Positions 54,524-64,000 of a stretch of 64,000 nucleotides of DNA are shown here, piece after piece. The translations under genes and the position numbers were made by a program. Below the pieces are notes generated by a model. The model searched no databases and was not told the DNA's origin. It saw only the letters and a program-made list of their open reading frames with translations. Location: the NCBI GenBank assembly GCA_023614405.1, contig CM042689.1, forward strand, positions 331,366,305-331,430,304, read 5' to 3'. Numbering within the stretch: the first letter of the stretch is position 1; every line of letters begins with the position of its first letter. Source of the stretch: Avena insularis (lineage: Eukaryota; Streptophyta; Magnoliopsida; Poales; Poaceae).

Positions 54524-55653
54524 TTAAGTATAGAAGGGACGAAGCAATGCCACATTCCATGGCCTTTTGGTTTCATCTCCTGACCTGTCCACCTTGTTCT
54601 TTTGTGCTTCACGAGCGTCTATGAGATAATAGGAATCATTGTGCAATGCTTTGCTTACAATGAATGGACCTTCCCAAGGAGGTGATAATTTATGCATTCC
54701 GGCTGTACGCTGCACCAGCCTTAGTACCATATCTCCTTCTTGGAAAACACGAGGTTGCACTTTCCGGCTATGGTAGCGTCGGAGATTTTGTTGATATATA
54801 GCAAATCTGCAGAATGCCAGTTCCCTTGCTTCTTCGAGTAAATCTACTCCATATTCTCGGGCCTCTTTTACCTCGGCTTTCGAGTATTGCCTTATCCTTG
54901 GCGAGTCATATTCTATGTCGGCAGGCAAAACTGCTTCAGCCCCATATACAAGGAAAAATGGTGTATAACCAGTTGATCGATTCGGAGTCGTTCTTAAGCT
55001 CCACAGTACTGAGGGTAGTTCCTCTAGCCAACAACCAGGTGATCTCTGGAGTGGTTCCATTAAGCGGGGTTTTATCCCGGACAGAACTAAGCCATTAGCC
55101 CGTTCAACTTGTCCATTTGATTCTGGGTGGGCGACTGACGCTACGTCGAGTCTTATTCCGTGTTTCCCACAGAAGCGAGCAAAAGCTCCTTCAGCAAAGT
55201 TTGTGCCATTGTCCGTGACACACTGTGCGGGTAACCGTATATGAGGATTATATCCCTTAGGAATGTAACAGTTATTTTGCCGTCCAGTTTTTTGATTGGT
55301 TTCACTTCTATCCACTTAGTGAACTTATCAATCATGACCAAGATATGAGTCATGCCTCCCCTTGCTGGTTTGAATGGTCCTACCATATCTAGGCATCATA
55401 CTGCAAACGGCCAAGTGATTGGTATAGTCTTCAATTCAGACGCTGGTAAATGTGACTTGGATGCATAGTGTTGACAACCACTGCATTTTCCGACTAACTC
55501 TTGTGCCTGTGCCAATGCTCTTGGCCAGTAGAATCCATGTCGGAATGCCTTGGCTACCAATGCTCTTGATGATGCATGGTGCCCGCACTCTCCTTGATGG
55601 ATATCCAATAAGATCTCCCGGCCTTGCTCGAAATGATGCGCTGCAAGATACAC
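54524..55653 (-). pseudogene. Outer Tat integrase (broken)
   Basis: Zinc-binding region at 55396-55653 (HQGECGHHASSRALVAKAFRHGFYW, CSGCQHYA). A TGA then interrupts the segment holding the first Asp (LDMVGPF). The frame 55153-55386 (ILVMIDKFTKWIEVKPI) shifts near 55240. The frame 54524-55315 gives VTDNGTNFAEGAF (second Asp) and ESNGQVERANG (Glu), then TPFFLVYGAEAVLP, VLRLVQRTAGMHKLSPPWEGPFIV and ends NVALLRPFYT. All catalytic residues can be seen but in different frames. Confidence 0.88.
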
Positions 55654-55679
55654 TTGTCACACTTCGCTTGTAGAGTTCC

Positions 55680-56479
55680 TTGTTGATTATGGTGTATGCT
55701 TTTGCTCTTCGTGTTGTTTGCCTTGCCAGTGTTTCATCACTTGGCAATGTTCCATCTTTCAAATAACTGAATATTGGTTGTGCCCACGTTGGTATTAGTG
55801 GTTCCGGATCTGCTTCAACATCAATATCCATTGGTTCTGCCGACATAACCTGAGGAGTCCCCGAGTGTGATCCGGCTACCCCTGAGGTGAACGGATCAGT
55901 CCCCAAGTGACTCGAACCTACCCCTGAGTCGATATCCATTGGCACTGCCTCTGATTCCTGACTCGCCGGGATGACCCTGATTGATTCGGACTCTAGTGAC
56001 GGCTTGATCGATGGCTTCCTGAGATGCTCCAATGCTACCCCTGGTGGTATTGCTTGTCTAGATGATCCTAGCTTGGATAACACGTCTGCTGCCTCATTTT
56101 CTGCTCTAGGAATGTGATGAAATTCACAACCATCAAAATATCCCGAAATTTGCTGCACGTGAAAGCGATATAATGCCATGTTTGCATTCAGTGCGTCCCA
56201 ATGTCCAGACACTTGCTGAATCACCAAATCCGAATCGCCAAAACACATGATCCTTTTGATACCAATTTCCTTGGCTACTTTAATGCCATGGACGAGTGCT
56301 TCATACTCGGCAATGTTGTTAGAAGCAGCAAAATGAATCTGCAAGACATACCTCAGTTGATCCCTCTTTGGAGATGTGAGCACTATCCCGGCGCCTAGAC
56401 CCATTCTTGTCTTGGACCCGTCAAAATGCATTTTCCAGTAATTTGGATCTAGCAGTGCTGGTTCGTACTGCATCTCCAT
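55680..56479 (-). pseudogene. Outer Tat second (archaeal-type) RNase H and tether
   Basis: Frame 55436-56479: WKMHFDGSKTRMGLGAGI (Asp), NNIAEYEALVHGI (Glu), MCFGDSDLVIQQ (Asp), RAENEAADVLSKLG (Asp). It is followed by an acidic tether rich in MDID and Pro leading to the integrase. All four catalytic acids appear present, and the domain is open for its whole length. Confidence 0.9.
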
Positions 56480-56482
56480 CCA

Positions 56483-56965
56483 TTATACAAAGAAATCTGC
56501 AACGGCTTGAGATTTTATTGCATCCCGCCTATCATATTGTAGAGTGTATGGTGCTAGTTCAATGGCCCATTTGGCTACTCGGCCGCTGGCATCTTTGCTG
56601 CCCAATATATCCGAGATAGGTGCCTCGCATATTACCCGGATTGGGTGTTCTTGAAAATAATGTTTCAGCTTCGTTGCTGCCATATATACCCCATATGTCA
56701 TCTTCTGATAATGCGGGTAATTCTGTTTCGAGACAGAGAGCACTTCGCTCAAGTAATATACTGGTCTTTGGACTGATTTGCCCTCTTCTTCATGTTCAAC
56801 CACTATTACTGCACTTACAACTCTGTTATTTGTAGCGACATAGAGCAGCATTGGCTCCTTGGATAGTGGTGACGCTAATATTGGTGTTGTTGCCAACATT
56901 TTCTTTAATTCATGGAAAGCGCTATCAGCTTCTTGTGTCCATGTGAATTTGTCTGATTTCTTCAT
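56483..56965 (-). pseudogene. Outer Tat first RNase H
   Basis: Frame 56483-56965: DKFTWTQEADSAFHELKKML, LLYVATNNRVVSAVIVVE, VYYLSEVLSVSKQNYPHYQKM, LKHYFQEHPIRV and WAIELAPYTLQYDRRDAIKSQAVADF. The position normally held by catalytic Asp reads VATNN, so this copy is probably structural, as is usual in Tat elements. It ends at a TAA just before the second RNase H frame. Confidence 0.85.
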
Positions 56966-57043
56966 CAGTTGATATAGTGGTACGGCTTATTCGCCTAGCC
57001 GACTAACAAACCTGCTCAATGAAGCCAGGCATCCAGTAATCTT

Positions 57044-57670
57044 CTAGACATCATTGAGGGTTTTTGGCAATTCCATTCTTTTGATGACCCTGATCTTTGT
57101 CGGGTTAGCTTCAATTCCTCGGCTGGATACAAGGAATCCGAGTAACTTTCCAGCCGGGACACCAAATGTACATTTTTTCGGGTTAAGTTTCATCCGGAAT
57201 CTTCTCAAGTTTGCGAATGTTTGACGCAAGTCCTCAATTATAGTATGACTTTGTTTGGTTTTTATTACCACGTCATCGACGTATACTTGAACATTTTTGT
57301 CCAATTAACCTTGCAAGCATTTTTGCATGCATCTTTGATATGTTGCGCCTGCATTTCTCAATCCGAATGGCATGGTGCGATAGCAATAAGCCCCGTACGG
57401 GGTGATAAAAGCTGTCTTTATTTGATCATTTGGATTCAGTGGAATCTGATGGAATCCTGAATATGCATCCACAAATGACAACAACACACACCCAGCAGTA
57501 GAATCTATGACTTGATCGATCCGAGGTAGAGGAAATGGATCTTTCGGACACGCCTTATTGAGGTTTGTGTAATCAATACACATGTTCCATACCACTGCCA
57601 TGTTCAGGTCATCTTTCTTCTTCTCGACCAGGACTGGATTTGACAACCAGTCCGGGTGCAGCACTTCCAT
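57044..57670 (-). pseudogene. Outer Tat reverse transcriptase (broken)
   Basis: Frames 57305-57670 (CIDYTNLNKACPKDPFPLPRIDQV, FVDAYSGFHQIPL, MPFGLRNAGATYQRCM) and 57044-57304 (NVQVYVDDVVIKT with catalytic YVDD near 57275, KCTFGVPAGKLLGFLVS), separated by one TAA at 57304-57306 consistent with a CAA change. The start of RT (to about 57840) is in other frames. Confidence 0.9.
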
Positions 57671-58054
57671 GATGAATCCAGTAGCTCAAAGTCTTGCAAT
57701 CTCGGCCGCTATTACTTTCCTCCTATCTTCGGCGAAGCGGCGGAGGGGTTGCTTCACCAGCCTTGCATCTGGTCTTACATGAAGGGAGTGCTCAGCCAGC
57801 TCCCTCGGAACTCCTTGCAGATCTTGAGTGGACCACGCAAAGATGTCCCGGTTCTCACGGAGGAAGCTGGTGAGCTCGCTTTCCTATTTATCTGTAAGGC
57901 CAGCCCCAATGGTTACTGTGCGCTCTAGGAAAGTTTCATCCACCTGCACCTTCTTGGTTTCCTTGGTAGCTTGAAATGACACATTGCCATGCGAGTTGGT
58001 GAGTGCCGGCATGGACACTTGTGCTGCTTTGGCCAATGCTGCCACCTCTAACAT

Positions 58055-58828
58055 CTAACTTTTCTCTTGTGCTATGACGAGTGACTCAGCCAGTGAAGAT
58101 CCGGCTGAGGCACAAGCAATAGATCTTTTGTAATCTCCTTCAAATGTGATCACCCCACATGGGCCTGGCATCTTCATCTTCAAATAAGCGATGTGAGGAG
58201 TAGCCATGAACTTTGCCATAGCCGGCCTGCCGAGTAAGGCATGATATGAGCTGACCAAATCTACTACCTCGAACTCTATGGCTTCAGTGCGACAATTTTC
58301 TCTATTGCCGAATAAGACATCGACCTAGATCTTGCCAATTGGCTCACAGGACAATCCCGGCTCAATCCCGTGGAAAGTGGTCTTAGTCGGCTCCAGCATG
58401 TTCATGGTAATGCCTAACTTGAGCGTAGTATCCTTGTACATGATGTTGATGCTACTACCATCATCGATTAACACCTTTGAAAATTTCACGTTGATATCTG
58501 GGCCCATGAACGTTGGATCCAGAACCAGAGTGTATCCTCCTGGGGTTGGCATGATTTTGGGGTGATCCTTTATACTCCAAGTTATCTCTTGTTCAGACCA
58601 ATGCATGTACTTGGGAATTGCCGGCATCGTGGTATTCACTTCCATCATTCGTCGCTGCTGGCTCTTCTTGTCATTTGGCTCTGTGACAAAGACAACATAG
58701 CTCTGGTGATGTTCTCTGTACTCATTTCTGGTTCCGTGGCCGACATGGGCATCGTCACCTCTTGGATTGTGCACTTGGTGCACAGCTTCTCTTCTTTCTT
58801 GATTCTGATACCTCGCTTTTGTTTTCAT
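58055..58828 (-). pseudogene. Outer Tat protease region (broken)
   Basis: Frame 58325-58828 has VLIDDGSSINIMYKDTTLKLG, the active-site region, preceded by a His-rich spacer. After a stop at 58325, frame 58055-58258 has YHALLGRPAMAKFMATPHIAYL and MPGPCGVITFEGDY. The order is the same as in the inner element. Confidence 0.83.
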
Positions 58829-61046
58829 ATCTTATATCTCTTCCTATCGCTTGAGAATTTCCTCCTGTAAGTGGAGGAGGGGGAGGTGGTGGAAGTTGCT
58901 TATTCGGCGAGTCCACTCTGTCTCCTTTCTGAAACCAAGTGCACTGCCTTGTTGAGTGATTTGTCGGCTTACTCGGACTTGGCGTGTGAAACTTACACGG
59001 TTGATCCAGCATCATCTCATAGGTGTATTTTTGTCGGTCTTGATACTGTTTCCTCTGATCGTATGGCCTTTTGCCGTCATTCTTTGGCACCCATTATTGT
59101 TGACCACTTGTCCTTTGACGCTGACTGCTTCCAGCATCTGGATGATCCTGACTCACTGCTGCAACCTGAGCCGAACCATACCTGTAATCTGGCCTCTCGT
59201 CTCTTCTCTTGGTTCTGTATTCGGATCTCTCCTGGCGCCTTTGTGACCCGGCAGCGTCATAGATTTGAGTCTCAGTCATCCCGTCTGCCGACATGAGCAG
59301 CGGCTGAGTCGGATCTCCTAACGCGTACGAGTCGGCGATTCTTATCGTCTCCGCTAGGCTTCCCAGCATATCTCTTTGTAACCTTTGCCACATCACACTC
59401 CCATGTATACATCCTTGTGCAAACCATGCGATTGCTTGTGACTTGATTACCCCTTCACAAGAGTTACACATCGTACACCACCTTGTGAGGAACTCCCTGT
59501 CTTTCTCATTCGGTCTTTTCTTGCACATTGCTAGTTGCTGTGGGCGATTCGGCCTCTTATAAGTGCTCGTGAAATTGCTCACGAAGGCGTCGTGAAAATC
59601 AATCCAACTGTTGATGCTTCCGGGTGGCAAATTGTTCAACCATACCCGAGCTGGTCCTTCCATCATCTGGGGTACGTAACGTACTGCCCATCTCAAGTTT
59701 CCCTGCGCAATCTTCACAGTGGTTCCATAATCTATGAGCCAATCCTCTGGATTTGTGCTTCCATCATATGTTTTTGTCCCTCTTGCCAGCTAGAAATTTG
59801 GCACCGGTGGCTCCTTCATGATCCTTGGGCCAAAACATGGTGGACCCTGCGGACCTTGTTATTCAATTATCTCTGCCATTTTTATGCGGTCAAGCTTCCG
59901 CCTGGCATCATCCGGCTGAAGGTTCCTACCTCCGTATCTCGCTCACATTGCTTGATATGCATGATCCGGCAGCTCATACCCGTCATTTACCATAGCTGAG
60001 TAACCATCATTATACTTATTCGCGTTCGGGCCAGCTGGCTGTTGAACTGCTTTTCCCGCGCTCTGCTGTATTCTTTCCGGCTGAGCTGGTGCGTTATTCG
60101 GAGCTGGATTTCCTCCTCCTGCCGAGTGAGTTGCGCGCTGAGTATGAGGCGCAAAATTTTGCCCTCCGTTGTCATTTCTCTGTCCAATTTTTTCCTGGTT
60201 TTCATTCTCACGGGGATTATTTCTTTTTGCCCCTTGCGCATGCGCCGGGTTTCCTTGAACTACCGCCGTATCATAGGTGACCATCTGCTTGTTTCTTCCA
60301 GAATCCACACTTTTTTCTTTTCTCGGCCTGGGTGCCGCTCCGGGTGAGGATGCCGTGTGCCTAGCCGATCTTGCCGGAACAGGAGTTGCCGAGTGAACCA
60401 GCTGTGATATCCCTGCTATACCCGGATTTGCTCTGTAATACGCCTCATTCAGCATGTTGGCTGCTTTTACTAACTCATTGACTCGTTCTTGGTGCCTTTT
60501 GTTTGCTTCCCCCTCCAAGTGGGGTAATTCTGCCATTGCTGCTTCTGCTGCTCGCAGATTAGCTGCTGCTATGTTGTACGTTGGACGCATGGCCGTCTCA
60601 TTGCTGTTCTCTGGTGTTATATTTGATGTCGCATCTGCCAGTTCTTCATTGAGGTTCCTTCCTCTCAATCTTGTTGCATCAAGCCGGGTCTTTGCGTCCT
60701 TGACTCGATTTGCCGAGTTAAGCTCTCGGATAGTGATATCCACATCCTGCTATAATTGTGCTAGCTCCTTTGCTTTCTCTAGGACTTTTATCCTGGCTTC
60801 TTCCAACTCGGCCTGCACACGCGAAGGGTCAGTTGCTTGTGCCACTGGCTCTGCCAACTTGTATATCGCTTCCTGCAGCTCCTTAGCTCTTTTGCTCCTA
60901 GCTATGTTCTCTGGTTTCTCCAGCGGCGCCTTTGCTGTTCTTGCTGCCCTTGGCGTTTCCTCATGATTTCCTCCTTCCGTGTTTTCATTTACCACTGGAA
61001 CTACTGGGGGAGCTACGGGGTTTGGGGCAGTCATCATTACCTCCAT
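58829..61046 (-). pseudogene. Outer Tat gag (broken)
   Basis: Start near 61046 (MEVMMTAPNPVAPP). A TAG at 60750-60752 interrupts a coiled coil (ELEEARIKVLEKAKELAQ; then NRVKDAKTRLDATRLRGRN). The long N-terminal domain (59943-60743) is Asn/Pro/Gln-rich near its end. After several frameshifts the gag core is seen in 59094-59717 (RWAVRYVPQMMEGPARVWLNNLPPGSINSW, REFLTRWCTMCNSCEGV, AIAWFAQGCIHGSVMW). The basic C-terminal part (58755-59090) holds PCKFHTPSPSKPTNHSTRQCTWF, a Cys/His region typical for Tat gag. Confidence 0.83.
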
Positions 61047-61336
61047 GGAGACGAGTTGGTGAGGTTTCCCAGTGACTGGTGCCGTTGGGGATCCGGCGCC
61101 AGGACGACGTGCTCAGGATATGCGTGCTCCACGCACACCGTGACGTAGACCTGGTGCTCGCCGAATTTTATGAAGCGACTGCCCCTAGGGAACAGTTTGG
61201 TCCCGAAGCAGCCCGCGTTGTCGCTGACGAAGTTGAGCGCTCGAAACCTCTGGATGAGTCCGTAGTAGACGCGCTCGCCGGTCTTGGCGATGATGTTGCC
61301 CGTCCGGATGAAGACTCCATCAAGCACCTGCTTCTT

Positions 61337-61354
61337 CCCCACGGTGGGCGCCAA
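61337..61354 (-). promoter_or_regulatory. Outer Tat primer binding site
   Basis: The minus strand reads TTGGCGCCCACCGTGGGG directly after the 5' LTR. TGGCGCC is a common start for gypsy primer sites, but the exact tRNA is uncertain. It differs from the inner element's site. Confidence 0.8.
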
Positions 61355-61355
61355 C

Positions 61356-62128
61356 TGTCATGGTGGTGGCACGGCAGATGCCATGGGTAGGCTTAAGTTG
61401 GGGGCCGAATGGGTGCTTGTGGTCACCGGGGAGGGAGTGCACGGTCGATCCATGCACGAAGAACAAGAAGAACTCTCCACACTTGACAAATTTGATTGAT
61501 ACCCCGAAGATTACAAGTGCTCCTTGAGATGTATTGGCTTGAGTATGCAGCACATGTTCTCTACTTGGTCCAACCTCCTTCTACTTCTGCTATGCCCTCC
61601 CTTATATAGGAAGTGCCAGATAGCTAATGCCCCTTTGGGTTCTAGGGTTTACTGTTTGGATCTTGGTCCCTACAATATGGGCCGGGTTATGGGCTTGCCT
61701 TAAGCCCATAGGCCTGGTCCATAAAGCTTGATAGTTAACGGTCTTCTGGTACACTGCTTCTTGTTCTTTTTGGCGTCATGCTGTTACTTTGTACGTCAGC
61801 GCATGCTTTGGGCGTCACCCGGCTCCTTTTGTGTCACCCGGCGTCGCCCTCCTCTTTTGACCATGCTTTACCATGGTCCTTCCCGAACCTTACTCGGAAA
61901 GGTGCCACGCGTCCTTCTTGACTCGGCCCTTCCTCGGTTGACTCGGCTCGTTGGTACCTGCAAGGGTTACAACTTTGTCCTATATGGGCCGAGATAGTTT
62001 GTATCTCGTCTCTCATGCTTATCTTACCCGGCCGTTCTTACCCGGCCTGGTTCCTTTTTTACTCGGAGCCAACCCAGCTGCTCTATGTTTCCCCTCTCGT
62101 GACCCTACCGGGGGTTATCCCCCCGACA
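61356..62128 (-). repeat. Outer Tat 5' LTR (773 bp)
   Basis: Pairs with 28225-28979. It contains a 19-bp extra copy (GTCACCCGG repeated, about 61814-61832), which accounts for the length difference. The minus-strand TATA box is at 61600-61608. Confidence 0.9.
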
Positions 62129-62133
62129 TGTTG

Positions 62134-64000
62134 CACTAGAAGCTTCTAAACACTAAGTATCTCAAATCCCTTTGTTCTTGGGTGGATTTACACAAGTGTG
62201 ATACACAAGGTAAACCATAGCATGGGCCTTGTGTAACCACTCAAGAGAAACCATCATACCATTCCAGCCAGGTGATTCATTCACTTAGTTGTTTTATTAA
62301 GCAAAAACACAAGTCAAAAGACTTAGCAAAATTTCCATAGCATGATTATAATCCACCCTTGTTTGCTACGAGCTAGGCTAAGCATGATAACATAACAAGT
62401 TTCTTAACTTAGAGAAAAATCCTACTAAGACTACAACTACTAGGATTTCCCAAGGAATAGCATATTTATATACTTAGCAAAATTTCCATGCAAGCCCTAT
62501 TCAAAATATCACTAGTGCATAGTCAAAAATAATAGGACAAATACATGAAGTGCCACTTTCCTTCATAGTATTTGGGAGAGTAGCAACAATCCTCACACTC
62601 ACAATCACCACTAGCACCAAAATCTACACATAAAATAATAGCCCAAATTCACATTCAAATAATCAAGCAAAATATATATGAATGCATGCAAATGCAATGG
62701 AATGAATTTATACACTAAATTATTCAAACCAAATAGTACTGAACACAGAACCATTTATTTAAATTCTAAATAAACTCAAATTTGTTTTTAAATCATTTTC
62801 TAAATAATTTATATAGCCAAAATAGGCCTACATTTGATTCTGCAAATAAACCTAAATTTCCAGAAGAAAAATACAAATTTATTCCCACAGTAATGTAGGA
62901 TTTATTTTTCTGAATCCAATGGTATATTATTTGCATTTTTTGGATAAACAGAACAAAATATATGAATTTTACAAGTTTATATTCCTAATAGATTCAAAAA
63001 CAGATTTTAAAACAAAACCACAGACACGTGGATGTGCCTGATTGCACCGTACTGGTTCGGTTAGATCGATCAACGAGAGCCACAGGATCTAAATGAAATC
63101 GCACGGGCCAGATTGATTAATACCGTTTCGAGTAGGATCTAATCTGATCCACTAGATCTAGATCTAACGACGCTGGCATCTTTGACCAAAATGGGGCAGC
63201 GCGAATGGCCTGAGCGGCGGCGACGCTCCTGCCGGCGGTGTACTCGCGGCGCTAGGGGGTGAGAGGGGAAGGCATGGGTCGCTACCGAAGCGCGGATACG
63301 AGGTGGTGACGATGGTCGACGAAGTGGAGGCGCGTGCGTGCGTAGTCGTCGGGGATTCCTCACCGGAGGTGAGGGCAGCGTCGGGTGCGTACGGGCGTCA
63401 TCGCTGGCAGCGCTACGAGGCACGAGAGGACCAGCAGAGGATGGCGTTAGACGCGCAATAGGACGGTGAATGCACAAGCATCAACCAGAGAGAAGGGGGA
63501 GGGCTAGGTTTTCCGTATTTGCTCGCCGGAGTAGAGCTTGTCGTCGGGCACGCGCGGTCGTCGACGAAGGCAACGCTACAAGCCACCAAAAGGAATCCCG
63601 CAAGCAGTGTTAGATGCGTGGGAGTGTGGCAAACACGATAGCAAGAACTAGAGGGAGAGGGGCGGGGAGTTCTCACCGGAATCAATCGCCGGAGAGGCTT
63701 GGTACCGCGGCGAAGTGAGCTCGTGTGTGGGCAGCCTGGGGCTCTCTACTGGTGTGGCATGAGGGGAAAAGAGCGGAAGGAGGAGGGGGTTAAGTAGAGG
63801 GGATAGGGGGAGGAAATTACTCACCGAATCAATGCAATTAAGCGCGGCAGTGATGGGGAAAAACGGCAGCGGCGAGGTGGTCGTCGCCACTGATTGAGGA
63901 CGAAGAAGTGACGTGGCTGTGGGACCCAGTCGTCAGCAAGCGAGTGCGCGGGGGGGGTAGGAAACAGGGGGAGAGGGGGAAACGGCCTGGGTGGGCTCAT
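62134..64000 (-). mobile_element. RLG-A-related LTR, second piece (runs off the window)
   Basis: Continues the LTR interrupted at 28224: from CACTAGAAGC it follows the RLG-A LTR from about 3205 to about 5100, including the AT-rich middle and the GC-rich block (63100-64000). About 500 bp remain outside the window, so it cannot be told whether it is a solo LTR or one end of a full element. Open frames in the GC-rich block are not conserved and are not annotated as genes. Confidence 0.85.

Larger units (their letters stand above)
28225..62128 (-). mobile_element. Outer Tat-lineage Ty3/gypsy element
   Basis: Flanked by LTRs of about 755 and 773 bp. Minus-strand gag, protease, RT, RNase H, second RNase H and integrase run from right to left, followed on the plus strand by a spliced antisense gene and then the 3' LTR. 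A second RNase H before integrase marks the Tat lineage (Tat/Ogre/Retand/Grande/RIRE2). Host duplications are imperfect: GGTTG (28222-28226) against TGTTG (62129-62133). Without the nested inner element it is about 13.8 kb. Pol carries several stops, so it is not autonomous now. Confidence 0.88.

Noticed and set aside
58871..59296. Plus-strand ORFs over the outer Tat gag
   Set aside because: Shadows of the gag core, which is recognisable on the minus strand.

Overview
This window is a grass genome segment built almost entirely of nested retrotransposons, most likely from a temperate grass (Pooideae, such as Triticeae, oat or ryegrass relatives). The main clue is a Ty1/copia LTR beginning TGTTGGAGATATGCCC, the start I associate with BARE/Angela/WIS elements. 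The dense TE-in-TE packing, a Sirevirus LTR with CCGGAC/GTCCGG palindromes and grass-type L1 LINE sequence agree. No species can be named from the sequence alone. There are no rRNA or tRNA genes, CRISPR arrays or bacterial operons.

Layout. (1) 1-2398 is host DNA with a decayed two-exon gene (1175-2274; zf-XS-like zinc finger). (2) 2399-24136 is a complete minus-strand Ty3/gypsy chromovirus (Tekay-like; called RLG-A here). It has about 3.2-kb LTRs, a TTTAT target duplication, and two extra ORFs between the 5' LTR and gag. Its right-hand (5') LTR is split by a plus-strand BARE/Angela-like copia element (13365-22324, duplication GTGCA). (3) 24142-25712 is host or unassigned DNA. (4) 25713-26919 is a minus-strand Sirevirus (Ty1/copia) 3' LTR, with 507 bp of its interior up to 27426. 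(5) At 27427 a diverged relative of the RLG-A LTR interrupts the Sirevirus; it resumes at 62134 and runs off the window at 64000. (6) Inside that LTR sits an outer Tat-lineage gypsy element (28225-62128, minus strand). Inside the outer element sits an inner Tat-lineage element (32582-52641, minus strand). Inside the inner element sits an L1-type LINE (36700-43865, minus strand, 14-bp duplication). The right half is therefore nested five deep: Sirevirus > RLG-A-like LTR > outer Tat > inner Tat > LINE.

How the parts work. Each LTR element has the expected gag-protease-RT-RNase H-integrase content on its own strand. In the Tat elements a second, archaeal-type RNase H follows the first. All pol regions are broken by stops or frameshifts, although the inner Tat gag is open for 580 codons. 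Both Tat elements also carry, between pol and the 3' LTR, multi-exon genes on the opposite (plus) strand with clear GT..AG introns. Each starts with a region resembling the 'putative gypsy type transposon' (Transposase_28) family, followed by a low-complexity linker and coiled coils. The inner Tat landed in an exon of the outer Tat's antisense gene. The LINE landed exactly on a 5' splice site of the inner Tat's antisense gene, and its target duplication copied that splice donor. These antisense genes, and the PPT-like CCCCGAG motifs and hairpin repeats around them, are the most unusual content here.

Caveats. Exon boundaries, family names and divergence figures are by eye. No alignment or database search was run.
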